A program made the translations under genes and the position numbers. DNA of 64,000 nucleotides from Caulobacter sp. S45 (lineage in GTDB: Bacteria; Pseudomonadota; Alphaproteobacteria; Caulobacterales; Caulobacteraceae): contig NZ_LMUL01000003.1 in the NCBI RefSeq assembly GCF_009765965.1, positions 23,817 to 87,816 on the forward strand. The letters are read 5' to 3'. The notes under the pieces were generated by a model, which saw nothing but the letters and a program-made list of their open reading frames with translations, did not search any database and had not been told where the DNA came from. How positions within the stretch are numbered: position 1 is the stretch's first letter; every line of letters begins with the position of its first letter. Below, piece after piece: positions 48,408-56,878 of this stretch.

Positions 48408-48411
48408 TGAT

Positions 48412-49272
48412 TCATGCCGCGAGTTGCGGCGCTCCGGTAAAATCCGCGAAGCCGCCGAGCTGCACGTCGGTGGCGCGGATGGCGGCGATCACGGTGGGAT
48501 CGGTTAGGGCCGCGAACTCCTCGGCATAGCGATAGCCCTCGGCCGCGCCTTCGAAACCGCCCCGAACGGCGGGATGCAGGTAGATCTCGCTCAGCCCGTC
48601 CGGCAAATGGCGCACCAGGGCCTCCAGCCGCGCCGCCGTCAGCGCGCCGGACCAGCGTAGGCCGAACACGTGGTCGGCGGTGGCCACGCCCGCGCGCCGC
48701 AGCCGCCGCCGGACCAGCTCCGACCAGGGGCCGGTGACATAGGCCGGCCCGAAAGCGGTCTCGGGCTCGGCGAGCGCCAGCACGGCGCGGGGCTCGGTCG
48801 GCACCCGCATAGCCTTAAGGCCGTAGTCGCGGCCAATCTTCAGGATGGTCCCGGCGATGGTCGGGTGCAGGTGGAAATGCTTGTGGGTGTTGACGTGGTC
48901 CAGCGGCAGGCCGGTGGCGCGATAGGCCTTGAACTGGGCCTCGACCTCGGCGGCGAGCTGCCTGCGGGCGGCGGGCTTGAAGAAAATGTCCACCGCGCAC
49001 GCCACCATGTCGCGCCGGAAAGCGCCGGTAGCGTCGACCAGGTCGGGCACAAGCTCGGGTGCAAGGATCGGGCGTCCCTCGATCAGGACGACATGTAGCC
49101 CGACCCGCAGGGACGCCAGCCGCCGGGCGCGGGCCACCGCGTCGTCGACCGCCCCGCCGCCGACCATCAGGCTGGCGGCGGTGAGCACCCCTCGCGTGTG
49201 GGCCTGCTCCACCGCCTCGTTGACCTCGGCGGCGACGCCGAAGTCATCGGCGGTGACGATCAGGCGTTTCAC
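48412..49272 (-). CDS. hpnK: HpnK, hopanoid-associated YdjC-like deacetylase
   Basis: 286-residue YdjC/ChbG-type carbohydrate deacetylase. The metal-binding TADDFG (Asp9, Asp10) and NTHKHFHLHPT are visible. In hopanoid clusters HpnK deacetylates N-acetylglucosaminyl-bacteriohopanetetrol to the glucosaminyl form. The start GTG (49272-49270) overlaps the hpnJ stop as GTGA. The neighbourhood makes this assignment better than a generic chitooligosaccharide deacetylase. Confidence 0.9.
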   Translation of the reverse strand: MKRLIVTADDFGVAAEVNEAVEQAHTRGVLTAASLMVGGGAVDDAVARARRLASLRVGLHVVLIEGRPILAPELVPDLVDATGAFRRDMVACAVDIFFKPAARRQLAAEVEAQFKAYRATGLPLDHVNTHKHFHLHPTIAGTILKIGRDYGLKAMRVPTEPRAVLALAEPETAFGPAYVTGPWSELVRRRLRRAGVATADHVFGLRWSGALTAARLEALVRHLPDGLSEIYLHPAVRGGFEGAAEGYRYAEEFAALTDPTVIAAIRATDVQLGGFADFTGAPQLAA

Positions 49273-50711
49273 GCCGGCGCGGACTGCGCCGCCACCTTGC
49301 GGTCCTTGAGGAAGTCGCGGAATTCCACGCCCTCGCGCAGGCGCCGCTTCATCATGTCCGGGCTGGTGATCATCTCGCCGACGATGGAGGCGATCTTCTT
49401 CGGCCGGAAATAGAAGGCTTTGTAGAAGGTCTCCACGTTCTCGAAGATCCGCTGGTGGCTCAGGTGCGGGTAGTGCAACGGCGCGATCTGGATGCCGTTG
49501 TCGTCCACCAGCTCGGCGTTTTCCGCGTCCAGCCAGCCGTTCTCGATGGCCTGCTTGTATAGGAAGGTGCCCGGATAGGGCGCGGCCAGAGACACCTGGA
49601 TGGTGTGTGGGTTGATCTTGCGGGCCCAGTCGATGGTTTCGCGGATGGTCTCTTCGGTCTCACCTGGCAGGCCCATGATGAAGGTGCCGTGGATGACGAT
49701 GCCCAGCTCATGGCAATCCTTAGTGAACCGTTCGGCCACCTCGATGCGCATGCCCTTCTTGATGTTGTAGAGGATCTGCTGGTTGCCGCTTTCGTAGCCG
49801 ACCAGCAGCAGCCGCAGGCCATTGGCCTTGAACACTTCCAGCGACTTGCGCGGGACGTTGGCCTTGGCGTTGCACGACCAGGTCACGCCCAGCTTGCCCA
49901 GGCCCTTGGCGATGGCCTCGGCGCGCGGCAGGTCGTCGGTGAAGGTGTCGTCGTCGAAGAAGAATTCCTTGGTCTGGGGGAAGGCCTTGGCCGCCCACGC
50001 GATCTCCTCGACCACGTTCTCCACACTGCGGGTGCGATAGAGGTGGCCGCCCACGGTCTGGGGCCACAGGCAGAAGGTGCAGTGGCTCTTGCAGCCCCGG
50101 CCGCTGTAGACCGAGATGTAGGGGTGCTTCAGGTAGCCGATGAAGTAGTTCTCCATCGTCAGGTCGCGCTTGTAGATCGGCGTGACCCAGGGAAGGCTGT
50201 CCATGTCGTGGAGCAGCGCACGGTCCTCGTTGTGGACGATCACGCCTTCCGCATTGCGGTAGCTCATCCCCTTGATCGAGGCCCAGTCGTGGTCGTCGGC
50301 GACTTCCTTGATGGTGAAGTCGAACTCGTTGCGGGCGACGAAGTCGATCACCGGAGCGTCGCGCAGGCTCTTGTCGGCGTCCACGGCGACCTTGGCGCCG
50401 ATCATGCCGATCTTCAGGTTGGGGTTCTCGGCCTTGAGCGCCTCGGCCACCTTCACGTCCGACTTGAACGACGGCACGGAGGTATGGAGCACCGCCATGT
50501 CGTTCTTGCGGGCGTGGACCAGGACGTCGGCGAGGCTCTGCTTATGCGGCGGGGCGTCGATCAGCGTGCTGTTCTCGACCAAGGCCGCCGGTTGGGCGAG
50601 CCACGTCGGATACCAGAAAGATTTGATCTCGCGCTTGGCCTGGTAGCGGGACCCCGCGCCCCCGTCGAAACCGTCGAAGGAAGGCGCCTGCAGGAACAGG
50701 GTGCGAAGCAT
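49269..50711 (-). CDS. hpnJ: HpnJ, hopanoid-associated radical SAM enzyme
   Basis: 480-residue B12-binding radical SAM protein. It starts MLRTLFLQAPSFDGFDGGAGSRYQ, the canonical HpnJ beginning. A cobalamin-binding-like domain (about residues 60-170) precedes the radical SAM core with GRGCKSHCTFCLWPQ (Cys-x3-Cys-x2-Cys). It is thought to contract the glucosaminyl group to the cyclitol ether of bacteriohopanetetrol. Ribosome binding site AAGGAG lies ten bases upstream. It overlaps hpnK downstream, and upstream the hpnI frame runs into it for 170 bases. Confidence 0.93.
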   Translation of the reverse strand: MLRTLFLQAPSFDGFDGGAGSRYQAKREIKSFWYPTWLAQPAALVENSTLIDAPPHKQSLADVLVHARKNDMAVLHTSVPSFKSDVKVAEALKAENPNLKIGMIGAKVAVDADKSLRDAPVIDFVARNEFDFTIKEVADDHDWASIKGMSYRNAEGVIVHNEDRALLHDMDSLPWVTPIYKRDLTMENYFIGYLKHPYISVYSGRGCKSHCTFCLWPQTVGGHLYRTRSVENVVEEIAWAAKAFPQTKEFFFDDDTFTDDLPRAEAIAKGLGKLGVTWSCNAKANVPRKSLEVFKANGLRLLLVGYESGNQQILYNIKKGMRIEVAERFTKDCHELGIVIHGTFIMGLPGETEETIRETIDWARKINPHTIQVSLAAPYPGTFLYKQAIENGWLDAENAELVDDNGIQIAPLHYPHLSHQRIFENVETFYKAFYFRPKKIASIVGEMITSPDMMKRRLREGVEFRDFLKDRKVAAQSAPA

Positions 50712-51882
50712 GAAAGAAGGACTCCTTGGCCGGGACCAGAGCCCCGTCCGTGCCAATGCAGAAGCGGCGACCGCGCCAGGTCACCGTCTTACCAAAAGAT
50801 GCGCTCAGAAAAACGGCGAACGAAAAGATGTCGCGCATAGGTAGGAGCCAAAGCGCCTTGATGCGGGCGCCCGTGGCAATATCGACACGGTGGACCACAT
50901 AAAGACGGGCGGCAAGCGCCAGCATCACCGCCGCTCCTGTGACCGGATTCGGCCCCGCCAACACACAGCCCAGCAGCGCCCACGGGATGGCGTAGGTGAA
51001 CCCTTGGCCGAAGAAGCCGCCGGGATCGATCATACGGATCGTGCGGGCCCAGCGCGCCTCGTGCCGCCAGAGCTCCAGGAAGCTGCGCTCCGCGCACAGG
51101 TGCGACACCGAAACCGACGCCACCTCGCCCCGATAACCTGCCCGCCGGATCGCCCGACCCAGGTCGTAGTCGTCGGCCAGTTGGTCGCTCAGCGCCTCGA
51201 AGCCGCCGATCTGGGGCAGCACGTCGCGCCGGAACGCCACCGTGGCGCCGAAGCAGGGCTCGGCCATGTTCAGCCTTAGGCCGGCGGTCACATTGGGCAG
51301 GAACTGGTAGTTGATGCCCATGGCCGAGAGCCGCGACCAGACCGCGCCGGTATCCTCGCCGGTATAGAGGCAGGTGACGACGCCGACATTGGGCTGCAGC
51401 AGGCGCTCGACCACGCGCTCGAGATAGTCTGGCGCCACCCGGATATCGCTGTCCGACAGCACCACGATCTCGTGGGCGATGGCGCGGGCCATGTTGATCA
51501 TGTTCGAGACCTTGCGGTTCTCGCCATGGACGCGCCCGTCCACCACCAGGCGGATGTCGAGGGTGGGATAGGTCCGCTGGAGATCGCGGACGACGGGAAC
51601 GGCCCCGTCGTCGGCGCTGTGCACCCCGAAAACGATCTGCACCGGGCCGGGATAGGCCTGCCGGCAGAAGCTCTCCAGATTGGCGCGAAGCTCGTCCTCG
51701 GCCCCATGCAGGGGCTTGAGGATGGTCACGCCGGGAGCCGGTTGCGCGCCGATGTCGACGCCAGCGCCCGATTCCGAGGCCATGTATGCGCCAGCCCAGC
51801 GCGCCGAAGCCACCGCAAAGGCGGCTCCGAAAACGCCGATGCAGGCGGCGATCCAACCGAGAAGGGCAATCACGTCAGGCAT
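50542..51882 (-). CDS. hpnI: HpnI, hopanoid-associated glycosyltransferase (C-terminally extended)
   Basis: Membrane-associated family 2 glycosyltransferase (446 residues) adding an N-acetylglucosamine to bacteriohopanetetrol. The N-terminal membrane helix LLGWIAACIGVFGAAFAVAS is followed by ITILKPLHG-like GVTILKPLHGAEDELRANLESF, VVLSDSDIRVAPDYLERVV (D-x-D) and FGATVAFRRDVLPQIGGF. QLADDYDLGRAIRRAGYRG and the Q/RxxRW-like ELWRHEARWARTIR are also present, then further C-terminal helices. Canonical HpnI should end near FCIGTDGALVP; here the frame has lost its stop and continues 60 or so residues across the hpnJ start, to 50542. The ATG at 51882 has GGAAGGGAA upstream. Function is expected to be retained. 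Confidence 0.9.
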   Translation of the reverse strand: MPDVIALLGWIAACIGVFGAAFAVASARWAGAYMASESGAGVDIGAQPAPGVTILKPLHGAEDELRANLESFCRQAYPGPVQIVFGVHSADDGAVPVVRDLQRTYPTLDIRLVVDGRVHGENRKVSNMINMARAIAHEIVVLSDSDIRVAPDYLERVVERLLQPNVGVVTCLYTGEDTGAVWSRLSAMGINYQFLPNVTAGLRLNMAEPCFGATVAFRRDVLPQIGGFEALSDQLADDYDLGRAIRRAGYRGEVASVSVSHLCAERSFLELWRHEARWARTIRMIDPGGFFGQGFTYAIPWALLGCVLAGPNPVTGAAVMLALAARLYVVHRVDIATGARIKALWLLPMRDIFSFAVFLSASFGKTVTWRGRRFCIGTDGALVPAKESFFHASHPVPAGAFLRRFRRGRGVPLPGQARDQIFLVSDVARPTGGLGREQHADRRPAA

Positions 51883-52004
51883 TTCCCTTCCGGTCCAGAG
51901 CCGCAAGGCGTTTCAGGGAGCTAGCGAGCAAAGGTAAAGCGAACCAAAGCGGCATAAGTTCGCCACTTCAAATGAGAAACAATGTGTCCAGGGCGTGACA
52001 CTTG

Positions 52005-52445
52005 TCACCAAGCGCCGATATTTTTCATCGAGACCCACGGCTCCGCCGGCGGCAGGGCCTCGCCCTTCTGCAGCAGTTCGATGGAGACCCCGTCCGGCGA
52101 ACGGATGAAGGCCATGCGCCCGTCGCGCGGCGGCCGGTTGATCACCACGCCGCCGGCCTGGAGCTTGGCGCAAAGCGCGTAGATGTCGTCGACCTCGTAG
52201 GCCAGATGGCCGAAGTTGCGGCCGCCGGTGTAGGTCTCAGGGTCCCAGTTGTAGGTCAGCTCGACCACCGGCGCCTTTTCGGCCTGGGCGCGCTCCACAT
52301 CCTGCGGCGCGGCCAGGAACACCAGGGTGAAGCGCCCCGCCTCGCTGTCCACGCGGCGGGTCTCAGTCAGGCCGAGCTTGGCGCAGTAGAAGTCGAGCGC
52401 CGTGTCCAGGTTCGCCACGCGGACCATGGTGTGCAGGTATCTCAT
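52005..52445 (-). CDS. VOC family protein, lactoylglutathione lyase-like
   Basis: 146-residue vicinal-oxygen-chelate protein of the glyoxalase I type, which isomerises the hemithioacetal of methylglyoxal and glutathione to S-lactoylglutathione. It starts [25 protein letters not shown] with the first metal-ligand His. Further segments are [24 protein letters not shown] and [20 protein letters not shown] with the metal-ligand Glu. The length and pattern suit the bacterial metal-dependent GloA group. It is a single gene on the minus strand. Confidence 0.9.
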   Translation of the reverse strand: MRYLHTMVRVANLDTALDFYCAKLGLTETRRVDSEAGRFTLVFLAAPQDVERAQAEKAPVVELTYNWDPETYTGGRNFGHLAYEVDDIYALCAKLQAGGVVINRPPRDGRMAFIRSPDGVSIELLQKGEALPPAEPWVSMKNIGAW

Positions 52446-52677
52446 GGCGCGGTCCTCGCTGGCCTCGCCGCTTAAGTTGTTCGCGGCGAGCGGCGTTCAA
52501 GATAGGCGCGCAGCTTTCCCAGGCCCTGTGGCCGGACCGTGGCCGATGCACCTGAAACCTGTCGCCCTAAAACCACGCTCATAGGGTCCCGCGACCGCCC
52601 TAGGGATCGCGAGATGCGTTCGCGGCGCGTCCGATCGGGAGCGTTGCGCGGAAGGAGAAGGACGCCGAAGCGATCGC

Positions 52678-53298
52678 CTACATCTTCCCCGCAACCGTTT
52701 CCGCGCGTTGGCCCTCGCCCGCGGCGAGGGCGGCGCGGATCGCGGGCAGCACCTGCTCCACCCGCTCCACCGACAGCCAGGTGTCGCCGAGCCACGAAGG
52801 AGAGAGCTTGGCCTGCGCGGTGTGGCGGATCAGGTCGTAGAAGGGCTGCCAGAAACCCTTGGCGTCCAGGAACAGGATGGGCTTGCGGTGCAACTCGAGC
52901 CGGCGCCAGGACAGCAGTTCCACCACCTCCTCCAGCGTGCCGATCCCGCCCGGGAACACGGCGAAGGCGTCAGACTGCTCGAACATGATGCGCTTGCGGT
53001 CATGCATGTTGGCGACCACGATCGTCTCCACGTCGTCGTAGATCACCTCGCTTCGGCGCAGGAAGTCCGGCATGACGCCCAGCACCTTGCCGCCGGCGTT
53101 GTGGGCCGCCTTGGCCGCCGCCCCCATCAGGCCGACCCCGCCGCCGCCATAGACCAGCCGCACGTCGGCATGGGCCAATTCCAAGCCGAAGTCGCGAGCG
53201 GCGGCCAGGAAGTCGGGATCGGTGGCGTCGGACGAGCCGCAGAACAGACAAATCGACAATCCCGCGTGCTTGCGGCCGGCATAAGCCCCGTCTGGCAT
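52678..53298 (-). CDS. LOG family protein (TIGR00730)
   Basis: 206-residue LOG family protein; plant and some bacterial homologues are cytokinin riboside 5'-monophosphate phosphoribohydrolases, others have AMP or pyrimidine nucleotide glycosylase activity. The motif PGGIGTLEEVVELLSW (PGGxGTxxE) is clear, and SICLFCGSSDATDPDFLAAARDFGLELA is the expected N-terminus. ATG at 53298 is chosen; the longer frame to 53679 overlaps the divergent lipoprotein gene on the other strand. The actual substrate is unknown. Confidence 0.9.
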   Translation of the reverse strand: MPDGAYAGRKHAGLSICLFCGSSDATDPDFLAAARDFGLELAHADVRLVYGGGGVGLMGAAAKAAHNAGGKVLGVMPDFLRRSEVIYDDVETIVVANMHDRKRIMFEQSDAFAVFPGGIGTLEEVVELLSWRRLELHRKPILFLDAKGFWQPFYDLIRHTAQAKLSPSWLGDTWLSVERVEQVLPAIRAALAAGEGQRAETVAGKM

Positions 53299-53412
53299 CT
53301 GCAATCCTTGAGAGAGGGTCTGATTCGGGCTTGTTGAAGCGCCCTTGGGCTGGGATGTAGCACGGCCCCACGCGCCGAGGGAGGTGGGCGTTCGCGCCTT
53401 GGAGGCCGCAAT

Positions 53413-54234
53413 TTGTCCGACCCGCACGCCTCGAGAATCCTGACGCGCACGACGGGGGCCCTGCTCGCCTGCGCGATCCTGGGGGGCTGTGAAAAGCCAA
53501 CCGCCCGCGAACCCTTCGTGCACCTCGATCTGGAGAACAGCACGGCGGAGGCCAGCTATCTGGCGCCTCCCAGCGTGACCGGCGCCGTGGCCGACCGGAC
53601 GGGCGCTGTGATCGTCACGGGTCGCGCCGGCCCCAAGGCGCAGGTCGTCCTGTCCACCCCGGAAGGCGAAACCCTCCACGCCTCCGCCAACGCTCAGGGA
53701 GTCTGGACCTTAAGCCTGCCGCAGGCGGGCCATCCTCGCCTGTTCGCCATCTCCAGCCGCCAAGCCGGTCGGACAGTCCACGCCGAGGGGGCCCTAGTGA
53801 CCCTTCCGCACGCGCGGGTCGCGGCGGTGATGGTCCGGGCGGGCTATGCGGCCCTGCCCATCGGGACGGGAGGACACCTCGACATCGTCGCGGTGGATTA
53901 CGACCCGAACGGCTTCGCCGGCGTCTCGGGCGTCGCCGCGCCCCGCTCGCCGGTTCGGCTGTCGGTGGACGGCCTGCCCGCCGGCGTGACCGAGACCGAC
54001 GCCCAGGGTCGTTTCGCCGTGCTGGCGGCCAACCGCCCGCTGAGCTTCGGGTCTCATGTGCTGGAGGCCGCCACACCAGGCGGCGTCGTGCGCCAGACCG
54101 TGGAGCTGACCCCGCCCACCCCGCTCAACGGCCCCTACAGCGCCAGCAGCGTCCCTGCCGGCTGGACGGTGGAGTGGGCGCTGAACGGCGGCGGCGTCCA
54201 GACCACCCTGGTGATGGCGCCGCCGCACGCCTGA
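53413..54234 (+). CDS. Putative lipoprotein with Ig/transthyretin-like beta domains
   Basis: 273-residue protein with a TTG start at 53413, preceded by GGAGG seven bases upstream (53401-53405). The N-terminus has an Arg followed by TGALLACAILGGCEKP, a lipobox (LGGC). The rest is beta-rich with Gly/Pro/Ala turns. Sequences such as VIVTGRAGPKAQVVLSTPEG and VRLSVDGLPAGVTETDAQGRFAV suggest carboxypeptidase-regulatory or Big-type beta-sandwich folds. I do not recognise a named family. It is convergent with the flagellar operon. Confidence 0.75.
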   Translation: MSDPHASRILTRTTGALLACAILGGCEKPTAREPFVHLDLENSTAEASYLAPPSVTGAVADRTGAVIVTGRAGPKAQVVLSTPEGETLHASANAQGVWTLSLPQAGHPRLFAISSRQAGRTVHAEGALVTLPHARVAAVMVRAGYAALPIGTGGHLDIVAVDYDPNGFAGVSGVAAPRSPVRLSVDGLPAGVTETDAQGRFAVLAANRPLSFGSHVLEAATPGGVVRQTVELTPPTPLNGPYSASSVPAGWTVEWALNGGGVQTTLVMAPPHA

Positions 54235-54253
54235 GGCGCTCGAGTGCGGACGC

Positions 54254-54694
54254 CTAGGCCCGACGATTCAGGGTGATGGCGGAGGCGTCGTTGGGCCGGG
54301 CCTTGGCGCGCGGGCCGTACCCGGCCGCCGGCATGCGCTGGGAGGCCACCTCCTCGGCGATGGCGCGGACGACGCCCTCGGTGACGATCTTGGCCGCCTT
54401 CACCGATCGCCCATGCCGAGCCAGCACGGCCTCGAAAGCGGTGGTGGCGGCGATCAGCTTCTGGCGCCGGTTCAACGGCCCGCCGGCGATCAGCGAGGGG
54501 TTGGCCCTCAGTTGCGCGGCTTCACGCCGATATAGGTTGGCGAGTTCGAGCGTGTCGCCGGAGTTGCGCGCGACGTCCTGCGGGCGACGGGCTTCGAACA
54601 GGCGGGTCTCCGCCTCCAGGCGCGCGGTGAGCCGCTCGGTCAGCGCGATGAGCTGCTCCACCCGGTCGGCGGCGTTGTCGGCGGCGAGCGTCAT
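54254..54694 (-). CDS. flbY: Flagellar basal-body-associated protein, FlbY-like
   Basis: 146-residue all-helical soluble protein (RVEQLIALTERLTARLEAETRLFEARRP) with a C-terminal Arg-rich tail. In caulobacters a short gene of this type (flbY, FlgN-like) follows flgI and flgJ, and I identify it by position and by the N-terminal helical pattern. The ATG (54694-54692) overlaps the flgJ stop as TGATG. It may act as a chaperone or export factor; the symbol is moderate confidence. Confidence 0.72.
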   Translation of the reverse strand: MTLAADNAADRVEQLIALTERLTARLEAETRLFEARRPQDVARNSGDTLELANLYRREAAQLRANPSLIAGGPLNRRQKLIAATTAFEAVLARHGRSVKAAKIVTEGVVRAIAEEVASQRMPAAGYGPRAKARPNDASAITLNRRA

Positions 54695-54993
54695 CAGCTC
54701 AGGCCCTGCATCTTCAGCATTTCCTGCGCGACCGAACTGGCCAGCCCAATCCCGCCCTTGTTGGTCATCGACTTGCCGATGGCGTCCATCATGAACGAAC
54801 GGAAGGCGGTCTCGCCCTGGCCGCCGCCGAAGGGCGCCTCGGCCTCGGTGCCCTCGAACATCTGTCCCATCATGGTGGACAGGAACGAGGCCTCGAAGCT
54901 CTTGGCGGTCTTCTGCACGTGGGCGCGCTGTTCCGGCGTCGCCTGGGGCAAGGGCGCGACCGCGCCGGATGCGAAGTTGGCGGACAAACCCAT
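54694..54993 (-). CDS. flgJ: Rod-binding protein FlgJ (N-terminal domain only)
   Basis: 99-residue protein matching only the rod-binding domain of FlgJ, without the muramidase domain of enterobacterial FlgJ, as usual in alphaproteobacteria. Hallmark: AKSFEASFLSTMMGQMFEGTEAEAPFGGGQGETAFRSFMMDAIGKSM. It caps the growing flagellar rod in the periplasm. The ATG (54993-54991) shares one base with the flgI stop (TGATG), indicating coupling. An in-frame GTG three bases earlier is a less likely start. Confidence 0.9.
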   Translation of the reverse strand: MGLSANFASGAVAPLPQATPEQRAHVQKTAKSFEASFLSTMMGQMFEGTEAEAPFGGGQGETAFRSFMMDAIGKSMTNKGGIGLASSVAQEMLKMQGLS

Positions 54994-56114
54994 CACATCA
55001 CCTCGATATCGGCCTGGAGCGCGCCCGCGGCCTTGATGGACTGAAGAATTGAAATCATGTCGCGCGGCGTCACGCCGAGTGCGTTCAGCCCTTTCACCAG
55101 GGTCGAGAGCGAGGCGCCGGCGTTCAGCATCACCAACTTGCGCCCCTTCTGCTCGTCCACCTTGACCGTGGACTGCGGAACCACCGTGGTCTGGCCCTGC
55201 GAGAAGGCGCCCGGCTGACTGACCTGGGGGGTCTCCTGCACCGATATGGTCAGGTTGCCCTGGGCGATGGCGACAGTGGAGATGCGCACCTCGTCGCCCA
55301 TCACCACCACCCCGTTGACCTCGTCGATCACCACCTTGGCCGGGGCGTCGGGGTCGACCTCGAGCTGCTCCACCATGGTGATGTAGCTCACCAGGCTCTG
55401 CCCCGCCGGGGGTTTGAGGGTGACGATGGTGGGATTGTCGGCCGTGGCCGATCCGGGGAAGCGGACGTTCACCGCCGCGGCGATACGGTCGGCGGTGGTG
55501 AAGTCGGGATTGTGCAGGGTCAGGCGCAGGCTGGCCATGTGGGCGAAGTCGAAGCCGAGCTCACGCTCCACCGTGGCCCCCTCGGCGATCCGGCCGGCCG
55601 TGGGCACGCCCCGCGTGATCGAAGACCCCGACGCGCCACTGGCCGAAATGGCGCCGGTCTGCACCGTGCCCTGGGCCACCGCATAGACCTCGCCGTCCGC
55701 GCCCAGCAGCGGCGTGCCCACCAGGGTGCCCCCCAGCAGGCTCTTGGAATCGCCCATGGCGGAAACCGAGACGTCGATCTGGGAGCCCGACGCGGAAAAG
55801 GCCGGCAGGTTGGCGGTGACCATCACCGCGGCCACGTCCTTGGTGTCGATGTTGGTTGTGCTGCGGGTGTTGACGCCCAACCGCTCCAGCATGGATTGGA
55901 GGCTCTGCTGGGTGAAGGGCGCGTTGCGCAGCGTGTCGCCGGTGCCGCTCAGACCGACCACCAGCCCGTAGCCCACCAGCTTGTTCTCGCGCACCCCCTC
56001 GAAGGCGACCACGTCCTTGATGCGCGAACGGGCTTGAACCGGCGCGACCGAGGTCGCCAGCGCGAGGAAGACACCGAACAGCAGCAGCGCCGAACGCGAA
56101 AGGATACGCCACAT
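54993..56114 (-). CDS. flgI: Flagellar P-ring protein FlgI
   Basis: Periplasmic P-ring component of the flagellar basal body, 373 residues. A signal peptide (LSRSALLLFGVFLALATSVAPVQA) is followed by RIKDVVAFEGVRENKLVGYGLVVGLSGTGD, the classic FlgI start. Later come SASGSQIDVSVSAMGDSKSLLGGTLV and the C-terminal LVKGLNALGVTPRDMISILQSIKAAGALQADIEV. ATG 56114 is chosen over a TTG six bases upstream. It is transcribed divergently from fliX, as in C. crescentus. Confidence 0.97.
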   Translation of the reverse strand: MWRILSRSALLLFGVFLALATSVAPVQARSRIKDVVAFEGVRENKLVGYGLVVGLSGTGDTLRNAPFTQQSLQSMLERLGVNTRSTTNIDTKDVAAVMVTANLPAFSASGSQIDVSVSAMGDSKSLLGGTLVGTPLLGADGEVYAVAQGTVQTGAISASGASGSSITRGVPTAGRIAEGATVERELGFDFAHMASLRLTLHNPDFTTADRIAAAVNVRFPGSATADNPTIVTLKPPAGQSLVSYITMVEQLEVDPDAPAKVVIDEVNGVVVMGDEVRISTVAIAQGNLTISVQETPQVSQPGAFSQGQTTVVPQSTVKVDEQKGRKLVMLNAGASLSTLVKGLNALGVTPRDMISILQSIKAAGALQADIEVM

Positions 56115-56214
56115 TTCCAACTGGACTCCGATGCGGTCGGCGCAGCGCCGCAGCCTCGCCCTTGCGACCTCCGTGCCAACTCGGCGTTCTTATTTTCCCC
56201 ATTACGATCAATGT

Positions 56215-56290
56215 ATTATATGATCCGCAAAGGGCTCGGGTCCGGAGCCTGGCCTCACAACGGGCAAAAGCTGCCGGGCGCATTAACCAT
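56215..56290. promoter_or_regulatory. Divergent flgI/fliX promoter region with a CtrA half-site
   Basis: In the 227-base gap between flgI and fliX I see TTAACCAT at 56283-56290, the extended half-site of the cell-cycle regulator CtrA. On the minus strand there is a perfect -10 hexamer TATAAT at 56220-56215, about 100 bases before flgI. A second TTAA half is not present at the canonical seven-base spacing (CCAAG follows instead). CtrA control of early flagellar genes is established in Caulobacter; here it is inferred. Confidence 0.55.
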
Positions 56291-56341
56291 TCACCAAGTT
56301 TCAAGGGCAAAACTCGCCCTGAACTTGCGGATTGCGGGGCT

Positions 56342-56776
56342 ATGAAGGTCAACGGATCGGCGCCGACAGGCGCGGCGGCGCCGACATCGCGCCCCGCCCG
56401 GGACACGGAAGGCGGCTTCGCCCCCTCGGGCGTCGCCGACAGCGCCCGTGCGGCGGCGGCCGGCCGTCCCGGCTCGCTAGCCCCGACCACCTCCATGGAC
56501 ATGCTGCTCGCCCTGCAAGAAGAACTGACGCCGAAGGAAAAGCGTCGTCGCGCCCTGCGCCGGGGTCACAGCATCCTCGACGCCCTCGACGCCCTCAAGC
56601 TGGCGACCTTCGAACCCGAGGGCATGGACGCCGGCGTCCTGCGCGGTCTGCGGGAGGCCGTGCGCTCGGCCCGCGACGAGACCGAAGACGGCGAGCTGAA
56701 CGAGCTCCTCGACCAGATCGAACTCCGCGCGGCGGTGGAGCTGGCGAAACGGGAACGGAACGGGCTCACGGCCTGA
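56342..56776 (+). CDS. fliX: Flagellar assembly regulator FliX
   Basis: 144-residue protein. FliX is a caulobacter-specific, membrane-associated factor that couples early flagellar assembly to the activity of the transcription activator FlbD. A disordered N-terminus (Ala/Gly/Pro-rich, residues 1-50) is followed by the conserved helices (TSMDMLLALQEELTPKEKRRRALRRGHSILDALDALKLA and LNELLDQIELRAAVELAKRER). Divergent position from flgI, as described in C. crescentus, supports the call. The ATG at 56342 matches the typical start MKV. Confidence 0.92.
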   Translation: MKVNGSAPTGAAAPTSRPARDTEGGFAPSGVADSARAAAAGRPGSLAPTTSMDMLLALQEELTPKEKRRRALRRGHSILDALDALKLATFEPEGMDAGVLRGLREAVRSARDETEDGELNELLDQIELRAAVELAKRERNGLTA

Positions 56777-56878
56777 CCAAATGGTCGCATGCCTCCCGCA
56801 TTGCGCGAGGGGGTTTGCAGCGACGCCACAACGCCGCTATACGGCCGCAATTGTTGCGCTTTTTGCGTGAGGGCGTTT

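Noticed and set aside
52472-52582. Small minus-strand frame of 36 codons (MSVVLGRQVSGASATV...) upstream of the VOC gene
   Set aside because: Short, no clear ribosome binding site or family, and typical of chance frames in GC-rich DNA.
56842-56865. Small hairpin followed by five Ts between fliX and dksA
   Set aside because: The stem is only five base pairs; too weak to call a terminator without transcript data.
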